Below, piece after piece: positions 1-10,921 of a DNA stretch of 64,000 bases. A model generated the notes under the pieces. It saw only the letters and a list, made by a program, of their open reading frames with translations. It searched no databases and was not told the DNA's origin. The position numbers and the translations under genes were made by a program. The stretch is taken from positions 1,974,501-2,038,500 of the forward strand of contig NC_088787.1 in NCBI RefSeq assembly GCF_949628265.1, read 5' to 3'. Source of the stretch: Cloeon dipterum. Lineage: Eukaryota; Arthropoda; Insecta; Ephemeroptera; Baetidae. The stretch's first letter is position 1; every line of letters begins with the position of its first letter.

Positions 1-36
1 AAGGATATCTGCAAAAATAAAATAACAAAAAGATGT

Positions 37-3000
37 TTATTGTAAATTACTAACTCTGAGATTACTTGTGGGCGGTGATGAAACTTCTAAATGGTCTTCA
101 GACGTGCAGTTGAGTCTGGCATTGACTTGGTTTTGGTTTACATCCAAGAGCGTCACGTCGTAGTAGGATCCGGATACGCAAGAATTCAATTTATGCTTGT
201 AGTGCGTTTTGTTCACGATGGGTAACGTTTCCAGGAACTGTTCCCTTCTTATTTCAATATCAGTTTTAAGAAATATGTTTAAAGTGTCCAGCTGGCAGTA
301 ATCCTCTTCAATTGCAGCAGAAATCAGAGCTGCACCCGAGTCGTCAATTTGGATCTCGAGATTAGAGCCATCTAGGGAAATCCAATTAATATCAGAATCA
401 ACGCCATGTTTTGAAATTTGCAACTCACCAATCGGCCTGCAAGTTCTAACTGCGACAAATTCGCTAGGTATCAAATTTTGCAGGTACATTTCCCAATTAT
501 ATTCATGCACAACACAAACGATCTCGTAGTCCGTGTTGGGTGTAAGATTATCAAGCGTAACAAATTCACCGTCCGTCTCTTTATAAACCTTGGTGTGCCA
601 AAATAGTCCTCCATTAATCTACAAGAAGAGGTTTTATAAATATTCGAGCAATAGTTCCAAAAGGTTTTACTTCTTTGTACTGCACGGCGATGTGGTCATA
701 ACCAGTGAGCTGGCTACTGTCCGGCATCCTCAATTTAATGGCTGTTCTTGAAACGCTCGCAACAACAGGGGCAGCCTTTCTAATTGCTGCATTAAGGAAG
801 AGTTTATTACTAAGAAGAAATAAGCTAAATTATAGAAATTCTCCTACGATTGGTGCAAAGAGGAAAGATAAACATCCCAGGTCCACAAGCAACATTGCAC
901 GATCCATCTTTTCCACTGAATTCGTCGTTGAAACATCGGCCAGCTGGGTAATTTTCAGCACAGTCCATTCCAAAACTATTTCCGGAACAGCCTGGCGAGG
1001 TAAATTGATAAAATATTGTTTTAAAAGGCGTTCATAATATTACGTCTCTCGCATTTTTCTCCTGTATAGCCTGCAAAGCAATGCCGTCCCGCTCTCAACT
1101 CTGAACAGTCTTTTTTGCCCAATCGTTCGCAAATTTTCCAACTTAGAGCAACTATAATTCAAAAATTATTTATTAGATGTAATTTGGTCCACTGACAATT
1201 TCTGAATCCATGCAACATTACAAAAAGTGAAGTTATGCATTTGGATAGAATTAATCTCCGGGATGTTTTCTTATTATGAACAAAATATTTTGTTAATACC
1301 TTTTTTAATGTCTTATCCATTCGTTTTTGGGGGTTGATCAGACAGTATCTGACAGTTAAATTGATCACTGATGTCCTTTGGAACAACCATCAAGTCTCCT
1401 GAATATAGAGAAAAATTAAAATATCGTGAGAAAAATATTAAAACAAACCTCCTGTGCAGAATTTTACTCCGCCAATTTCCAGGTCTTTCGATCCAACGCT
1501 CAACCTGATCGTCACCTTTCCCTTGAATCGGCGTTGCGGATTTTCAAACCTAGCGACTTGCCAGGTGGCAGCACCTTTCTCTGAAGCTTCGTTATGAGTG
1601 AAGTGCTCCGTTAGGCCGTTCTGCATCGTCAAAGTGACGTTCAAAGGGCTTTCCGGAGTGTTCAGTTGGTTTTTCATAAGGTATACAACATCAACGCAGA
1701 ATGGACTTGCTTCCTTGATGTCTATTTCTCGCTCCATCCAAGTATTGGCAATTTCAGGCACGAGCACATTGTCTGGAATTAATGTTAATAAATTAATGCG
1801 AGGAACTTTATTTTTTGACAGGGTGGAAGACAATATTCCAAAGTGCCAATTCAATATGACGCGAAAAAAATTGTGGAAACGCAATTAATCGTTTTTTTAG
1901 CTGCCATGATCAGAACTTAGCAAGTATAGCGACAAGAATGCCGAGGACCAATCAGATGAAGGGAGCAGTTCTTTGATTGGCTCATTATGTTCTTTACAAA
2001 TAGCGAAAATTGGGCAGTTGGACATTTGAAAATCTTACAAGCATGATGCTTCACTCGACCAGGTCTTGACAGCAAGATGGTTGGGATGAAAACATCCACC
2101 CACCTAAAGGAATATTTCATGTTCGATGAAATTACAAGTACATTGAAATCTTATTACTTACTGTGATGTACCAGCAATTGAATATCTTTTTAAGCCTTCC
2201 TCCTGAACGATTAATTCAAATTTTGCAGTGTCTGCCGAGTAATTAAGAGTCATGCTGTGCCACAGATATTGCTTGGGGGATTCCACAGATGTAAGAAACA
2301 TTTTTACTGCGTAAATTATTCATACCTTTACGCGATAAAGATATTCGTGGAAAAATAAGTCTTGATATTTCGGAAAATCCCGAACGCTCCGAATATGAAT
2401 TTCATTGGCCTCATCCTCGGGGATATTTTTTGTTAGGTTTGACAAACTCCAATTGCCAAACATCACTCGGTAGTCAAGACTAGTTAGAATTGAGTAATGA
2501 GAGCTGGTTGATATGTTCTGCCTTATTTCCTCCGTCAGCAGCAAAGTATTTTCATGTCCGGAATATACTGGTAGGTCTGTAAAATCCCTAATTATTTCCA
2601 ATTATTTGGAAAAACTCATCAAAACGAACCGTGCCAACGAAAGTCAGTAACAGCCGGATAATTTCCATATTTGTTCGATTTCATTGAGAAATTTTGTGTC
2701 CGCCACTTGTCGCAGCCGCCTTTCTTCACCAAATTGCAGTCGAATTTTCCCAGTTCGTTGGAAGTTCCGTCCAGGCCAAAGATTTCCACATCGGTGTTGT
2801 TAACTTTTTATACATACAGGATTGTTGTTAAACAGAATAAAATGCCGAAATGTTATGTTGGACAAAAAAGCAGGAGGAAGCTTCGATTATGAAACAGCAA
2901 TCTTACAGAATTAACGGTGAGGAAATATAATTTGTAAAACCAACTAAAAAGCAAATGTGCAACTGTACAACTACTAATTATGTCAAGCTTTTATGAAAAT

Positions 3001-3317
3001 ATGACGAAATAGCCTTTCATAATTTTCCCCATCATCTAAAAAGCAATAATTATTATGTCTAAATAATCGTCAAACATATGAAATATATATACCACGTTGG
3101 CTCCACAAATCGACGAAAGCTACCGCATGTTGGTGGTCATCAGTGATGCAGGCCTTGATTCTGCTGTTAGATTCAACTTTGACCAAGTATCCAAGAGCAT
3201 ACTCGAAGCCTGCTTCATGTTTGAATGGTTCAAAATTATTATTTTCTGTCGGAGTGATAATTACTCACCGAGAAGGAACAGGAAAAACGTCACGCACGTT
3301 GGGATTTTCAACAGCAT
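37..3317 (-). CDS. Secreted multidomain protein with EGF-like and fibronectin-III modules
   Basis: Eleven exons join in phase on the minus strand: 3317-3269, 3245-3093, 2803-2630, 2576-2326, 2271-2162, 2103-2039, 1772-1449, 1151-1044, 991-848, 786-671 and 618-37, giving about 691 aa. The first exon is a signal peptide (MLLKIPTCVTFFLFLLG). Residues about 17-400 form an N-terminal region rich in predicted beta strands that I do not recognise; its last part resembles a galactose-binding or MAM-like sandwich. Two cysteine-rich EGF-like modules follow; the first ends CFAGYTGEKCER. Exons 786-671 and 618 onward then give one fibronectin-III domain (LTPNTDYEIVCVV). About 150 further residues have no helix and no GPI-type tail, so secretion is likely. 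The order EGF then FN3 recalls the ectodomain of Tie-like receptors, but no kinase follows. The exon set is well supported by phase; function is unknown. Confidence 0.8.
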
Positions 3318-4385
3318 GGCGATTTCTTAGAATAAAGAATCCTTCCTCTTGAGATGAAAAAATACAGTAGAGTTTTAATCGAGTAATTACGGGAATTATT
3401 AAAAAATCCAGAACGTAACAATGATACTGCGTGTGGCGCTAATATTTCAACAGTTTTTGCTCAAAAGAAATTAGACGCATCACTATGGAAAGCTAATTTA
3501 TTTTGCACGGAAATCACATGCACAACATGAGCAGAGTGGCAAATCAAATTCCGCCGTAAATCACGAAAATAGAAAAATAAATCAAGAGTGCGAGCGACAC
3601 GTCCGGTTTGCTCACTGTGCGAGGATTTCAACAGAGAACAGAATTTCGTAATGTTTTCGTTTTTGTTTCATTTGATCGAGGGAGAGTGTAGATTTTGAAT
3701 GCAACCAAATTCATGCAAGTTCAGTCAGTAGCTGACCAATAATAAAGGATTTGATTGGCTCGCACGGAAAAGGGACAAAAGCGGGTCACACATTTCACCG
3801 TCTCTGGCTCACCGTGGAAAAAGCTAATAAATAATAAAAAAATAGGTATTTTCCATTTAAATATGAGCATGTTTGTACACGCAGTTGAAAATATAAATAA
3901 AAAATCGACTAAATTGATCCATAAGCCCGTTTAAATATAGTCTAATATTTTCCTGTATAAAACTCACGGCCTTAATTATAAAAGCAAATTGTACCTTTTT
4001 GTCGCTGATTATTAGAAGCTTCAATGATCGATCAACCTTCTTTATCCACGCACAGCAAAAGCACTACTATTTGCTCACTGAATAAAGTAATTAATTTCTT
4101 CTCCTCCTCACTTCCTGGCATGTGCTAACGATCGCGTTTGTTAACACTTGAGAAATAATCAGCTAGCAAATGATTGAAAGTAAATTTCATTAAGCAAAGA
4201 AAGGAATTACAAATTCGGAGGTAATTGTGAAATTATCATCGAACAAATTACTTCCTGGTTTGAATGTGTTTTTACGTAATCTTTAGCGGTAGAGGAAATT
4301 TGAATTTAATTCAAAATAAATTTATTTAATGCACGCGGACTGTAATTTACATGTGTTTCTTTGTAGTAATCTTTTCAAAATAAGA
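3318..4385. other. Intergenic, upstream of the EGF/FN3 gene
   Basis: About 1.07 kb of AT-rich DNA. It must contain the promoter of the minus-strand gene that starts at 3317, but I see no convincing TATA/initiator pair. No coding exon is supported here. Confidence 0.5.
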
Positions 4386-4536
4386 CACTTGGTACCAGGA
4401 TGGCATGCGATGCAAGGAGGAACTTTTGATACCTTCTATTTTCCCCTTCACGGATGCCAATGGCTTGATGAAGTAGGGTTTTAAAGGAGGATGGAAACCG
4501 GCAACGCATCCTTGAATCATATCGGTCGATACTGGG

Positions 4537-4596
<60 letters not shown>

Positions 4597-4788
4597 CCCT
4601 ATCCTTTTACTTGGTACGGTATCGATGTATCACCCCCAGTATCGACCGATACTTTATTAAAAAATCGTACTGCAATGCGCCCCCTCCCCCTCAATCCCAT
4701 TCAACATGGTGCGATTTCGATACATCGCCCAGGTATGAATGGCAACCAAAGTACCTCCTTGTATCGCGTGCCCTCCTGGTACAAAGTG
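4386..4788. repeat. Foldback (long inverted repeat) element with a TA microsatellite in the loop
   Basis: The left arm near 4386-4423 (CACTTGGTACCAGGATGGC...) is matched in inverted orientation by 4751-4788, with a few mismatches. Nested inside is a perfect 17-bp inverted repeat, TATCGGTCGATACTGGG at 4520-4536 and its complement at 4635-4651. It brackets the TA run. No open frame of interest. The element resembles a MITE; no target duplication could be fixed. Confidence 0.7.
4539..4594. repeat. (TA)28 microsatellite
   Basis: An uninterrupted AT/TA dinucleotide run of about 56 bp, lying in the loop of the perfect inverted repeat at 4520-4536/4635-4651. Confidence 0.95.
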
Positions 4789-5305
4789 CCTATATTGAAG
4801 AGAAAAAGCGCGCATGGCGCTGCATATAGCGTTAAAATGCCCCACTATCTTATCAGGTTAGCAGGCTAGAAGAGGAGGTGCGCAAAATACTCCTTTTGAT
4901 ACCTCCTACCGTCTCATGCTGACCGCGTACGAAAGCTCGATTATAGCAGTTTTAGCTTAGGGATTAGGGATGCAATTCAATTAAAAATCGAGCATGATGC
5001 ATCCAGCCAGCAGGAGATCGTAGAAGGTGTTTTCACCTGCTTTTGCTGCATGCGTACCTCATAGAAAAAACAAGATTTTAATATAATATAGCCGTAAATT
5101 CTGATGCGAAAACCGCTGGTACCGCCACTGCTAGTTGGAGAGCTCTCTTTTCGAACAAATAAATCATTTTTGCATAATTGTATTTGTTTATTCATGAAAA
5201 CGCTTAACAAAGTGAATTATTATTCAGTGATATTGCCAAAGTCAATTCAATACCATTTTCTGTCATTAAATGTGAATAATTCGCGATACAAAATTTATGT
5301 AATTG
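4789..5305. other. Intergenic between two foldback elements
   Basis: About 500 bp. The stretch TTTTGATACCTCCTACC near 4891 resembles TTTTGATACCTTCTATT near 4424, so a diverged copy of foldback material may extend here in direct orientation. No gene seen. Confidence 0.4.
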
Positions 5306-5725
5306 ACCAGTTGCATAAACCCTTAGTTATCAAAGCCGCCAACAGATGGCGCAACCACAGAATTTCTTAAAAAATTTAGTTTTAAGCGGTTTTAAGGCAT
5401 TTCCGCTGCGATTTCAGACTCAATCCAGCTATTTTGCTTTTTTTAATTAATTTGCTTTTTTTTGACGTGCTGAAAACCAAAATCGGTTCAGCCATTCGCC
5501 GTAGAAACGTTGGAAAAGATTTTTTTATTTCAAAAAAACGTTTTTCACGATTCTACGGCGATTGGCTGAACCGATTTTGGTTTTCAGCACGTCAAAAAAT
5601 AGCAAATTAATTGAAGAATGCACATTAGCTACATTGAGTCTGAAATCGCAGCGGAAGTGCCTTAAAATCGAAAGTCTACGGTGGCGCCATCTGTTGGCGG
5701 CTTCGAACACCAACACTGTAACTAA
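5306..5725. repeat. Foldback MITE (palindromic copy)
   Basis: Two arms of about 190 bp face each other around 5520. They share GCCGCCAACAGATGGCGC/GGCGCCATCTGTTGGCGGC, the stretch reading CCGCTGCGATTTCAGACTCA, and GACGTGCTGAAAACCAAAAT with GGTTCAGCC. A single arm of the same family occurs inside the prolyl-oligopeptidase gene at about 41535-41690. Confidence 0.8.
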
Positions 5726-5737
5726 ATAATCTCAATT

Positions 5738-6365
5738 TGACATGGATAAAGCATGTCAACGACATTTGACAAGGTTTATCCTTGTCACGACAAGGATTAA
5801 ACTAGTCAACGACCTGATGACAAGTTTTACCCTTGTCATGACAAGGATAAAACTAGTCAAAGTTCTGTGACATGTTTAAAACGTGTTGCGATGAGAGGTT
5901 TTAACCATGTCAAAGTTTCCTGGTCAAATTGACATGGTTAAAACGTGTCAAAAACGTGATGACAAGTTTAAAACGTGTTGCAATGAGAGGTTTTATCCAT
6001 GTCAAGATTTCTTGCTCAAAATGACATGCATAAAACTTGTCAAAGGTCGTTGACATGTTTAAACAGTGTTGCGATGAGAGGTTTTAACCATGTCAAAATT
6101 TCCTGGTCAAATTGACAAGGTTAAAACTTGTCAAAAACACGATGACATGTTTGAAACGTGTTGCAACGAGAGGTTTTATCCATGTCAAATTATCCTACTC
6201 AAAATGACAAGTTTAAAACTTGTCAAAACGCGATGACATGGATAAGACTTGTTTCAACGACACGTTTTATCCATGTCAAAATTTCCTGCTCAAAATGACA
6301 TGTATAAAACTTGTCAATGATATGACGCGGTTTAAACTTGTCAAAATGACATGTTCTCTATCCTG
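5738..6365. repeat. Tandem array of about 91-bp units built of TGACA-palindromes
   Basis: Repeated palindromic cores of the form TTGACA-N-TTTAAAAC-N-TGTCAA occur many times. The marker GTTGC(G/A)A(T/C)GAGAGGTTTTA recurs near 5887, 5978, 6069 and 6161, a spacing of about 91 bp with a 182-bp higher order. Similar cores also occur at 7410-7660 on the other side of the GC-rich block, in inverted order. Confidence 0.8.
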
Positions 6366-6819
6366 CTTCTAAAGCTTTTCTTTAATTAAAAATGATTAAT
6401 TTAATTGATTGGATTGCTCAGAACTAATGAAGAAATTGGGGAAAGGAAATCAACTCTGTAACTACACATGACTCAACTTGTGGCACTATAGGGTTAGCGG
6501 GCTAGCAATCCAATTTAGAAAAGCATAGGATGAAAAGGAGGCAAAAGCATCAGTGGCGCTAGTATCGATATAGTAGGCGTAACATTGGAAGGGACAAAGT
6601 GAGGAAAACGGCAACCTCGCGTGAACTTCAAATCTCAGATGAAAGAGAAGCCCAACGGTCGACAGCGGAAAACCATGAAGAATTTGGCTGCGCGAGAATG
6701 TGCGGTGCTCGTTGTGAAAGCCGCGCGATGCTTGATTAAGATATAAGAGGTAGGACGTCAATGTTTCATAAATATGATTTATTTTGTAATTCGATATAAT
6801 GCAAATAAATGTAATATTG
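6366..6819. other. Unassigned stretch inside the composite element
   Basis: Ordinary AT-rich sequence between the palindrome array and the GC-rich block. The long minus-strand frame across 6486-7109 runs into low-complexity GC sequence and is not treated as a gene. Confidence 0.4.
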
Positions 6820-7405
6820 TAATGTGGCTGCCAGCATGCACCATGGGCGATGGGTGGCGGGGCGGCCGCAGCGGTGTCGGCCACTAGCGGGGGCGGTGGG
6901 CCAGCGTTGGCGGCCAGCACTGGGTCGGGGGCTGCGAGCATTGGGGTGGCCGCAGCAGTGGCGGCCAGCGTGCGGCGGCCAGTACCGGGAGCGGTGGGGC
7001 AGCAGGCCGGCAAATGACGCTTCTCAATTTGACAAGTTTGTTCCTTGTCAAATTGACAAGTTTGTTCCTTGTCAAATTGACAATTTAAGTACAGGGAAGG
7101 CGGCCGCATTGGCAGCGGCCAGCGTGCAGCGGCGGCGGGTTGGCAGGCCAGTATGTATGTCGCGGAGGCCAGCGTGCGGCGGCCAGCGGCCAGCGTGCGG
7201 CGGCGAGCGACCAGCGCGCAGCGGCGGCGGGGCGGCTAGCAAGCAGTGACTAGGATAAAGCTTGTCAATTTGACAAGCTTTTTCCTAGAGTCTAATTTAC
7301 CCATTTTAAATAGGGTTAATGCGGGCGCTATGGAAGCGTAGGTCGCAGCGGCCAGCGTGCGGTGGGGCGGCAGGTCAGCGTGCGGCGGCCAGCGTAGCAG
7401 TGACA
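6820..7405. repeat. GC-rich minisatellite of GGCGGCCAGCG-type units
   Basis: Imperfect iterations of GGCGGCCAGCGTGCGGCGG fill 6830-7005, 7100-7245 and 7320-7400. They are interrupted at 7023-7085 by three copies of the CAATTTGACAAG palindrome and at 7256-7290 by another. The base composition contrasts sharply with the surrounding DNA. Open frames through it are an effect of composition. Confidence 0.75.
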
Positions 7406-7701
7406 AGGATAAAGCGTGTCAAATTGACAAGCCTAAGGCTGGTCAGCGACCATCTTTGACAAGGATAAAGCATGTCAAATTGACATTTACCGCTTGACAT
7501 GCTTAAGGCATGTCAGCGACATGATGCTTTGACAAGCCTTAAGCTAGTCAAGAACTGTCGTTGACAAGTCTTAAGCTAGTCAAAAGCACAATGTCGCTGA
7601 CAAGCCTTAAGCATGTCAAGCGGTAAATGTCAATTTGACATGCTTTATCCTTGTCAAATTGAGATTATTTAGTTACAGTGAAGGGTTTATGCAACTGGCG
7701 C

Positions 7702-8660
7702 CAGATTAAAATTGACGTTCAGAATAAAAATGAAAAATTCTTGAGCTCAAATATGTACTAAATGTAAACAATCAAACAACTTTGTATAAAATTTATTGTT
7801 GTGATTCTTAACGCTGATTTGTTGTAATTTTTCCAGTTCTAGTGTACGGAGTGAATTAACACCCTCTACTCAAACACGAGACGAACGTTTTTTGGACTCA
7901 TTTACCTCCGCAAACCTTCAACACTGACCTTGGTCTAGGTGTCAACTCTATCAGTCGCCTGCGTGTAATTTGTCGTCGGCTCATTTCTTTTGATGACCTC
8001 GTGCCCTTGGAGGGCGTCTGCATCAGGGTAAGCGGCCATTCCCTCTATACAAACTGCGAACCGACTGCCTGCAGCGTCAGTCAGCGCACCCACTCGTCTT
8101 CTCATTCGCAGTTTTTTATGATAAATAAATTTCTTAATTTAACTGACCGACAAGAGGCTCCAATAATTGTTTTACACAAAAGAAAAAAAGGCTTTGAGTT
8201 GCTTAAAATTGTTTTTTTTTACAATCAATAAATTATCTCGGATGCTGGACTTTGTAAAGTGTAAAAATTTGCTCTTTTCTTTTAATGTAATCCAATTTCA
8301 GAACCTAGAGTGGAAATTTGAAGGATTAAGAACTCCTATTTTATGCCATCTTAAAAAAATATACAATTTATGAAATATTTTTCTTAAATTTCTCTACTTA
8401 ATCTTTAATCTTAATCTTTTAAATTTAAATCCAGTAAAACGCACAATTTGCAAATCTAAGCAAAAAAAAAAAAAATGGCAACTTGCATATATTATGGTCC
8501 GATGTACCGACGGAAAGCTGACAATGAGATGACTCAAAAAGGGGCGGATAACGGCAACACAACCTTGGGAGAAAATGAAAACGCTGGGCATAGGGCAAGC
8601 ATTAATAAAAGCAATTTTTATTTTCTTATTTTTTATTGAATAAGACAAAAACCATATACA
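7702..8660. other. Intergenic
   Basis: AT-rich sequence with no supported exon. Near 8560-8585 the phrase AACCTTGGGAGAAAATGAAA followed by ACGCTGGGCATA resembles 59975-60006, a dispersed repeat pair. Confidence 0.5.
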
Positions 8661-8699
8661 AATAACATAGCATAATGGAAAAAAATAAAAATAAAATCG

Positions 8700-10205
8700 G
8701 AAAAGGCAAATTCCCGCTGCTGGAAAGTTACCAAGGAAATGAATTTAGGGAAAATTAAAAAAAAACCAGCAGGGTTTTTCAAGCGTACGCCACGGGCGCA
8801 GGCGAATTCCCGCTGCTGGAAAGTTACTGGGAAATGAATTTAGGAAAAATTAAAAAAAACAGCAGGGTTTTTCAAGCGTACGCCACAGGCGCAGGCGAAT
8901 TCCCTCTGCTGGAAAGTTACTTGGAAATGAATTTAGGGAAAATTAAAAAAAGCAATAAGTACCCATTACTGGAAAGTTACTAGGAATTGAATTAAGGGAA
9001 AATTAAAAAAACAGCAGGGTTTTTCAAGCGTACGCCACAGGCGCAGGCGAATTCCCGCTGCTGGAAAGTTACTGGGAAATGAATATAGGGAAAATTAAAA
9101 AAAGCAATAAGTACCCATTACTGGAAAGTTACTAGGAATTGAATTAAGGGAAAATTAAAAAAACAGCAGGGTTTTTCAAGCGTACGCCACGGGCGCAGGC
9201 GAATTCCCTCTGCTGGAAAGTTACTTGGAAATGAATTTAGGGAAAATTAAAAAAAGCAACAAGTACCCATTACTGGAAAGTTACTAGGAATTGAATTAAG
9301 GGAAAATTAAAAAAAGCAATAAGTACCCATTACTGGAAAGTTACTAGGAAATGAATATAGGGAAAATTAAAAAAAGCAATAAGTACCCATTACTGGAAAG
9401 TTACTAGGAAATGAATTTAGGGAAAATTAAAAAAAGCAATAAGTACCCATTACTGGAAAGTTACTAGGAAATGAATTTAAGGAAAATTAAAAAAAAAACA
9501 GCAGGGGCTTTCAAGCGTACGCCACAGGCGCAGGCGAATTCCCGCTGCTGGAAAGTTACTTGGAAATGAATTAAGGGAAAATTAAAAAAAACAGCAGGGG
9601 CTTTCAAGCGTACGCCACAGGCGCAGGCGAATTCCCTCTGCTGGAAAGTTACTGGGAAATGAATTTAGGGAAAATTAAAAAAAGCAATAAGTACCCATTA
9701 CTGGAAAGTTACTAGGAATTGAATTAAGGGAAAATTAAAAAAAACCAGCAGGGTTTTTCAAGCGTACGCCACAGGCGCAGGCGAATTCCCGCTGCTGGAA
9801 AGTTACTGGGAAATGAATATAGGGAAAATTAAAAAAAGCAATAAGTACCCATTACTGGAAAGTTACTAGGAAATGAATTTAGGGAAAAATAAAAAAAGCA
9901 ATAAATACCCATTACTGGAAAGTTACTAGGAAATGAATATAGGGAAAATTAAAAAAAGCAATAAGTACCCATTACTGGAAAGTTACTAGGAAATGAATTT
10001 AGGGAAAATTAAAAAAAGCAATAAGTACCCATTACTGGAAAGTTACTAGGAATTGAATTAAGGGAAAATTAAAAAAAACCAGCAGGGTTTTTCAAGCGTA
10101 CGCCACAGGCGCAGGCGAATTCCCGCTGCTGGAAAGTTACTTGGAAATGAATTTAGGGAAAATAAATAAAATACCAGCAGGGGTTTACCACCTGCGCAAG
10201 AGGCG
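8700..10205. repeat. Two-unit satellite array (about 92-98 bp A unit and 60 bp B unit)
   Basis: All units share CTGGAAAGTTAC, GGAAATGAATTTAGGG and AAAATTAAAAA. B units are exactly 60 bp and carry AGCAATAAGTACCCATTA; at 9301-9480 they line up column by column. A units replace that part with an inserted hairpin whose arms are CCAGCAGGG and CCC(G/T)CTGCTGG around CAAGCGTACGCCAC and GGCGCAGGCG. I count about eight A units and eleven B units, mixed in irregular order. Both flanks carry ACATAGCATAATG (about 8664 and 10314). Confidence 0.9.
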
Positions 10206-10430
10206 CAGGCAGGATCTCACTGCTGGGAATTAAATGGAAAAAGCAACAAAAGGGAAAGGTAAAAAGGGAAAATAGAAAAAGCTGACATTAGAAATTCCCC
10301 ACCACTTCCAGTGACATAGCATAATGCAAAGAGCAGGAATTTACAATTTACAATCCTATTTTACATTCATTTCTGAATTACTTTACAGGGTTTATCTTTA
10401 TTTTTCCAATTACATATTTAAAATAACAAT
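10206..10430. other. Decayed satellite edge and flank
   Basis: A diverged A-like unit (CAGCAGGGGTTTACCACC and GCGCAGGCAGG) fades out near 10235, followed by plain AT-rich sequence. A minus-strand AATAAA lies near 10400. Confidence 0.5.
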
Positions 10431-10921
10431 TTAAATAAAGATACATAAAGTTTGAAGAAGAGCATAATTGGGACTGGTTGGAGGGATGAAGGTTCCAAAC
10501 GTAGTATCGTTGGTCGTTTCCAGGAAGCGAGGAACTGGTTGTCCGGATGGTACTCGAGGTCGCAAACCTGTGAATCAGAACATCTAGTTCAGAGAATGAG
10601 AGGAAAGAAGAACAAAAATAAAACAGGTTTAACTCTTGGCGCGCGAATTACCCTTTGATTTTAAGAGACGCCCCCAAAATATGAAATAATGTAATAATTG
10701 TACTCACCCGAAAATGTGAACGTCGGCCGCGGGTCAGCCGAGGTCCACGCTGTCCACGGTGGCCGTCTGGTGGTCGCTGGCCCCTCAGTCATCAAGCGCG
10801 GCTGCAGACCAGCACCACGCACGTCATCCTTCGCTGGCTGCCAGTTAAAGACTAATTTTAGGAGAGTAGGAGAAGCGATGCAGCAGTCAGAGTCAGCAAA
10901 AGAGGGGAAGCAGTGGGTCAT
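10431..10921 (-). CDS. Putative two-exon gene, weakly supported
   Basis: A minus-strand frame from 10921 reaches a good splice donor (TTTTCGG|GTGAGTA, exon end 10708). A good acceptor at 10568-10569 (TGATTCACAG) opens exon 10567-10431, which continues in phase to a stop, followed by AATAAA near 10400. The predicted protein of about 118 aa has no recognisable domain. The donor-containing block is duplicated at 11433-11810, where the frame is not preserved. That argues these blocks may be alternative non-coding first exons rather than coding exons. Confidence 0.25.

Larger units (their letters stand above)
5306..7701. mobile_element. 2.4 kb composite element with terminal inverted repeats
   Basis: The outer ends match in inverted orientation over about 19 bp with one mismatch: CCAGTTGCATAAACCCTTA at 5307-5325 and its complement at 7680-7698. 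A second, inner pair of inverted ends (GTAACTAAATAATCTCAATT at about 5718 and its complement at about 7656-7675) lies next to a shared TTGACA(T/A)GGATAAAGCATGTCAA motif. Between them are a foldback half, an array of short palindromes and a GC-rich minisatellite. No transposase-like frame was found, so it looks non-autonomous. Class unknown. Confidence 0.6.

Noticed and set aside
1320-1390. Extra exon of the EGF/FN3 gene
   Set aside because: An acceptor-like TTCAG and open frame exist, but the frame hits a stop before any good donor, and joining 1449 directly to 1151 is in phase and gives a cysteine-rich module.
6486-7109. Long minus-strand open frame (207 aa)
   Set aside because: It spans a low-complexity GC minisatellite and palindromic repeats; openness follows from composition and there is no domain or splice context.
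8700-10205. Possible CRISPR-like array
   Set aside because: Repeats are contiguous with no unique spacers, units vary in length, and the DNA is eukaryotic; it is a satellite.
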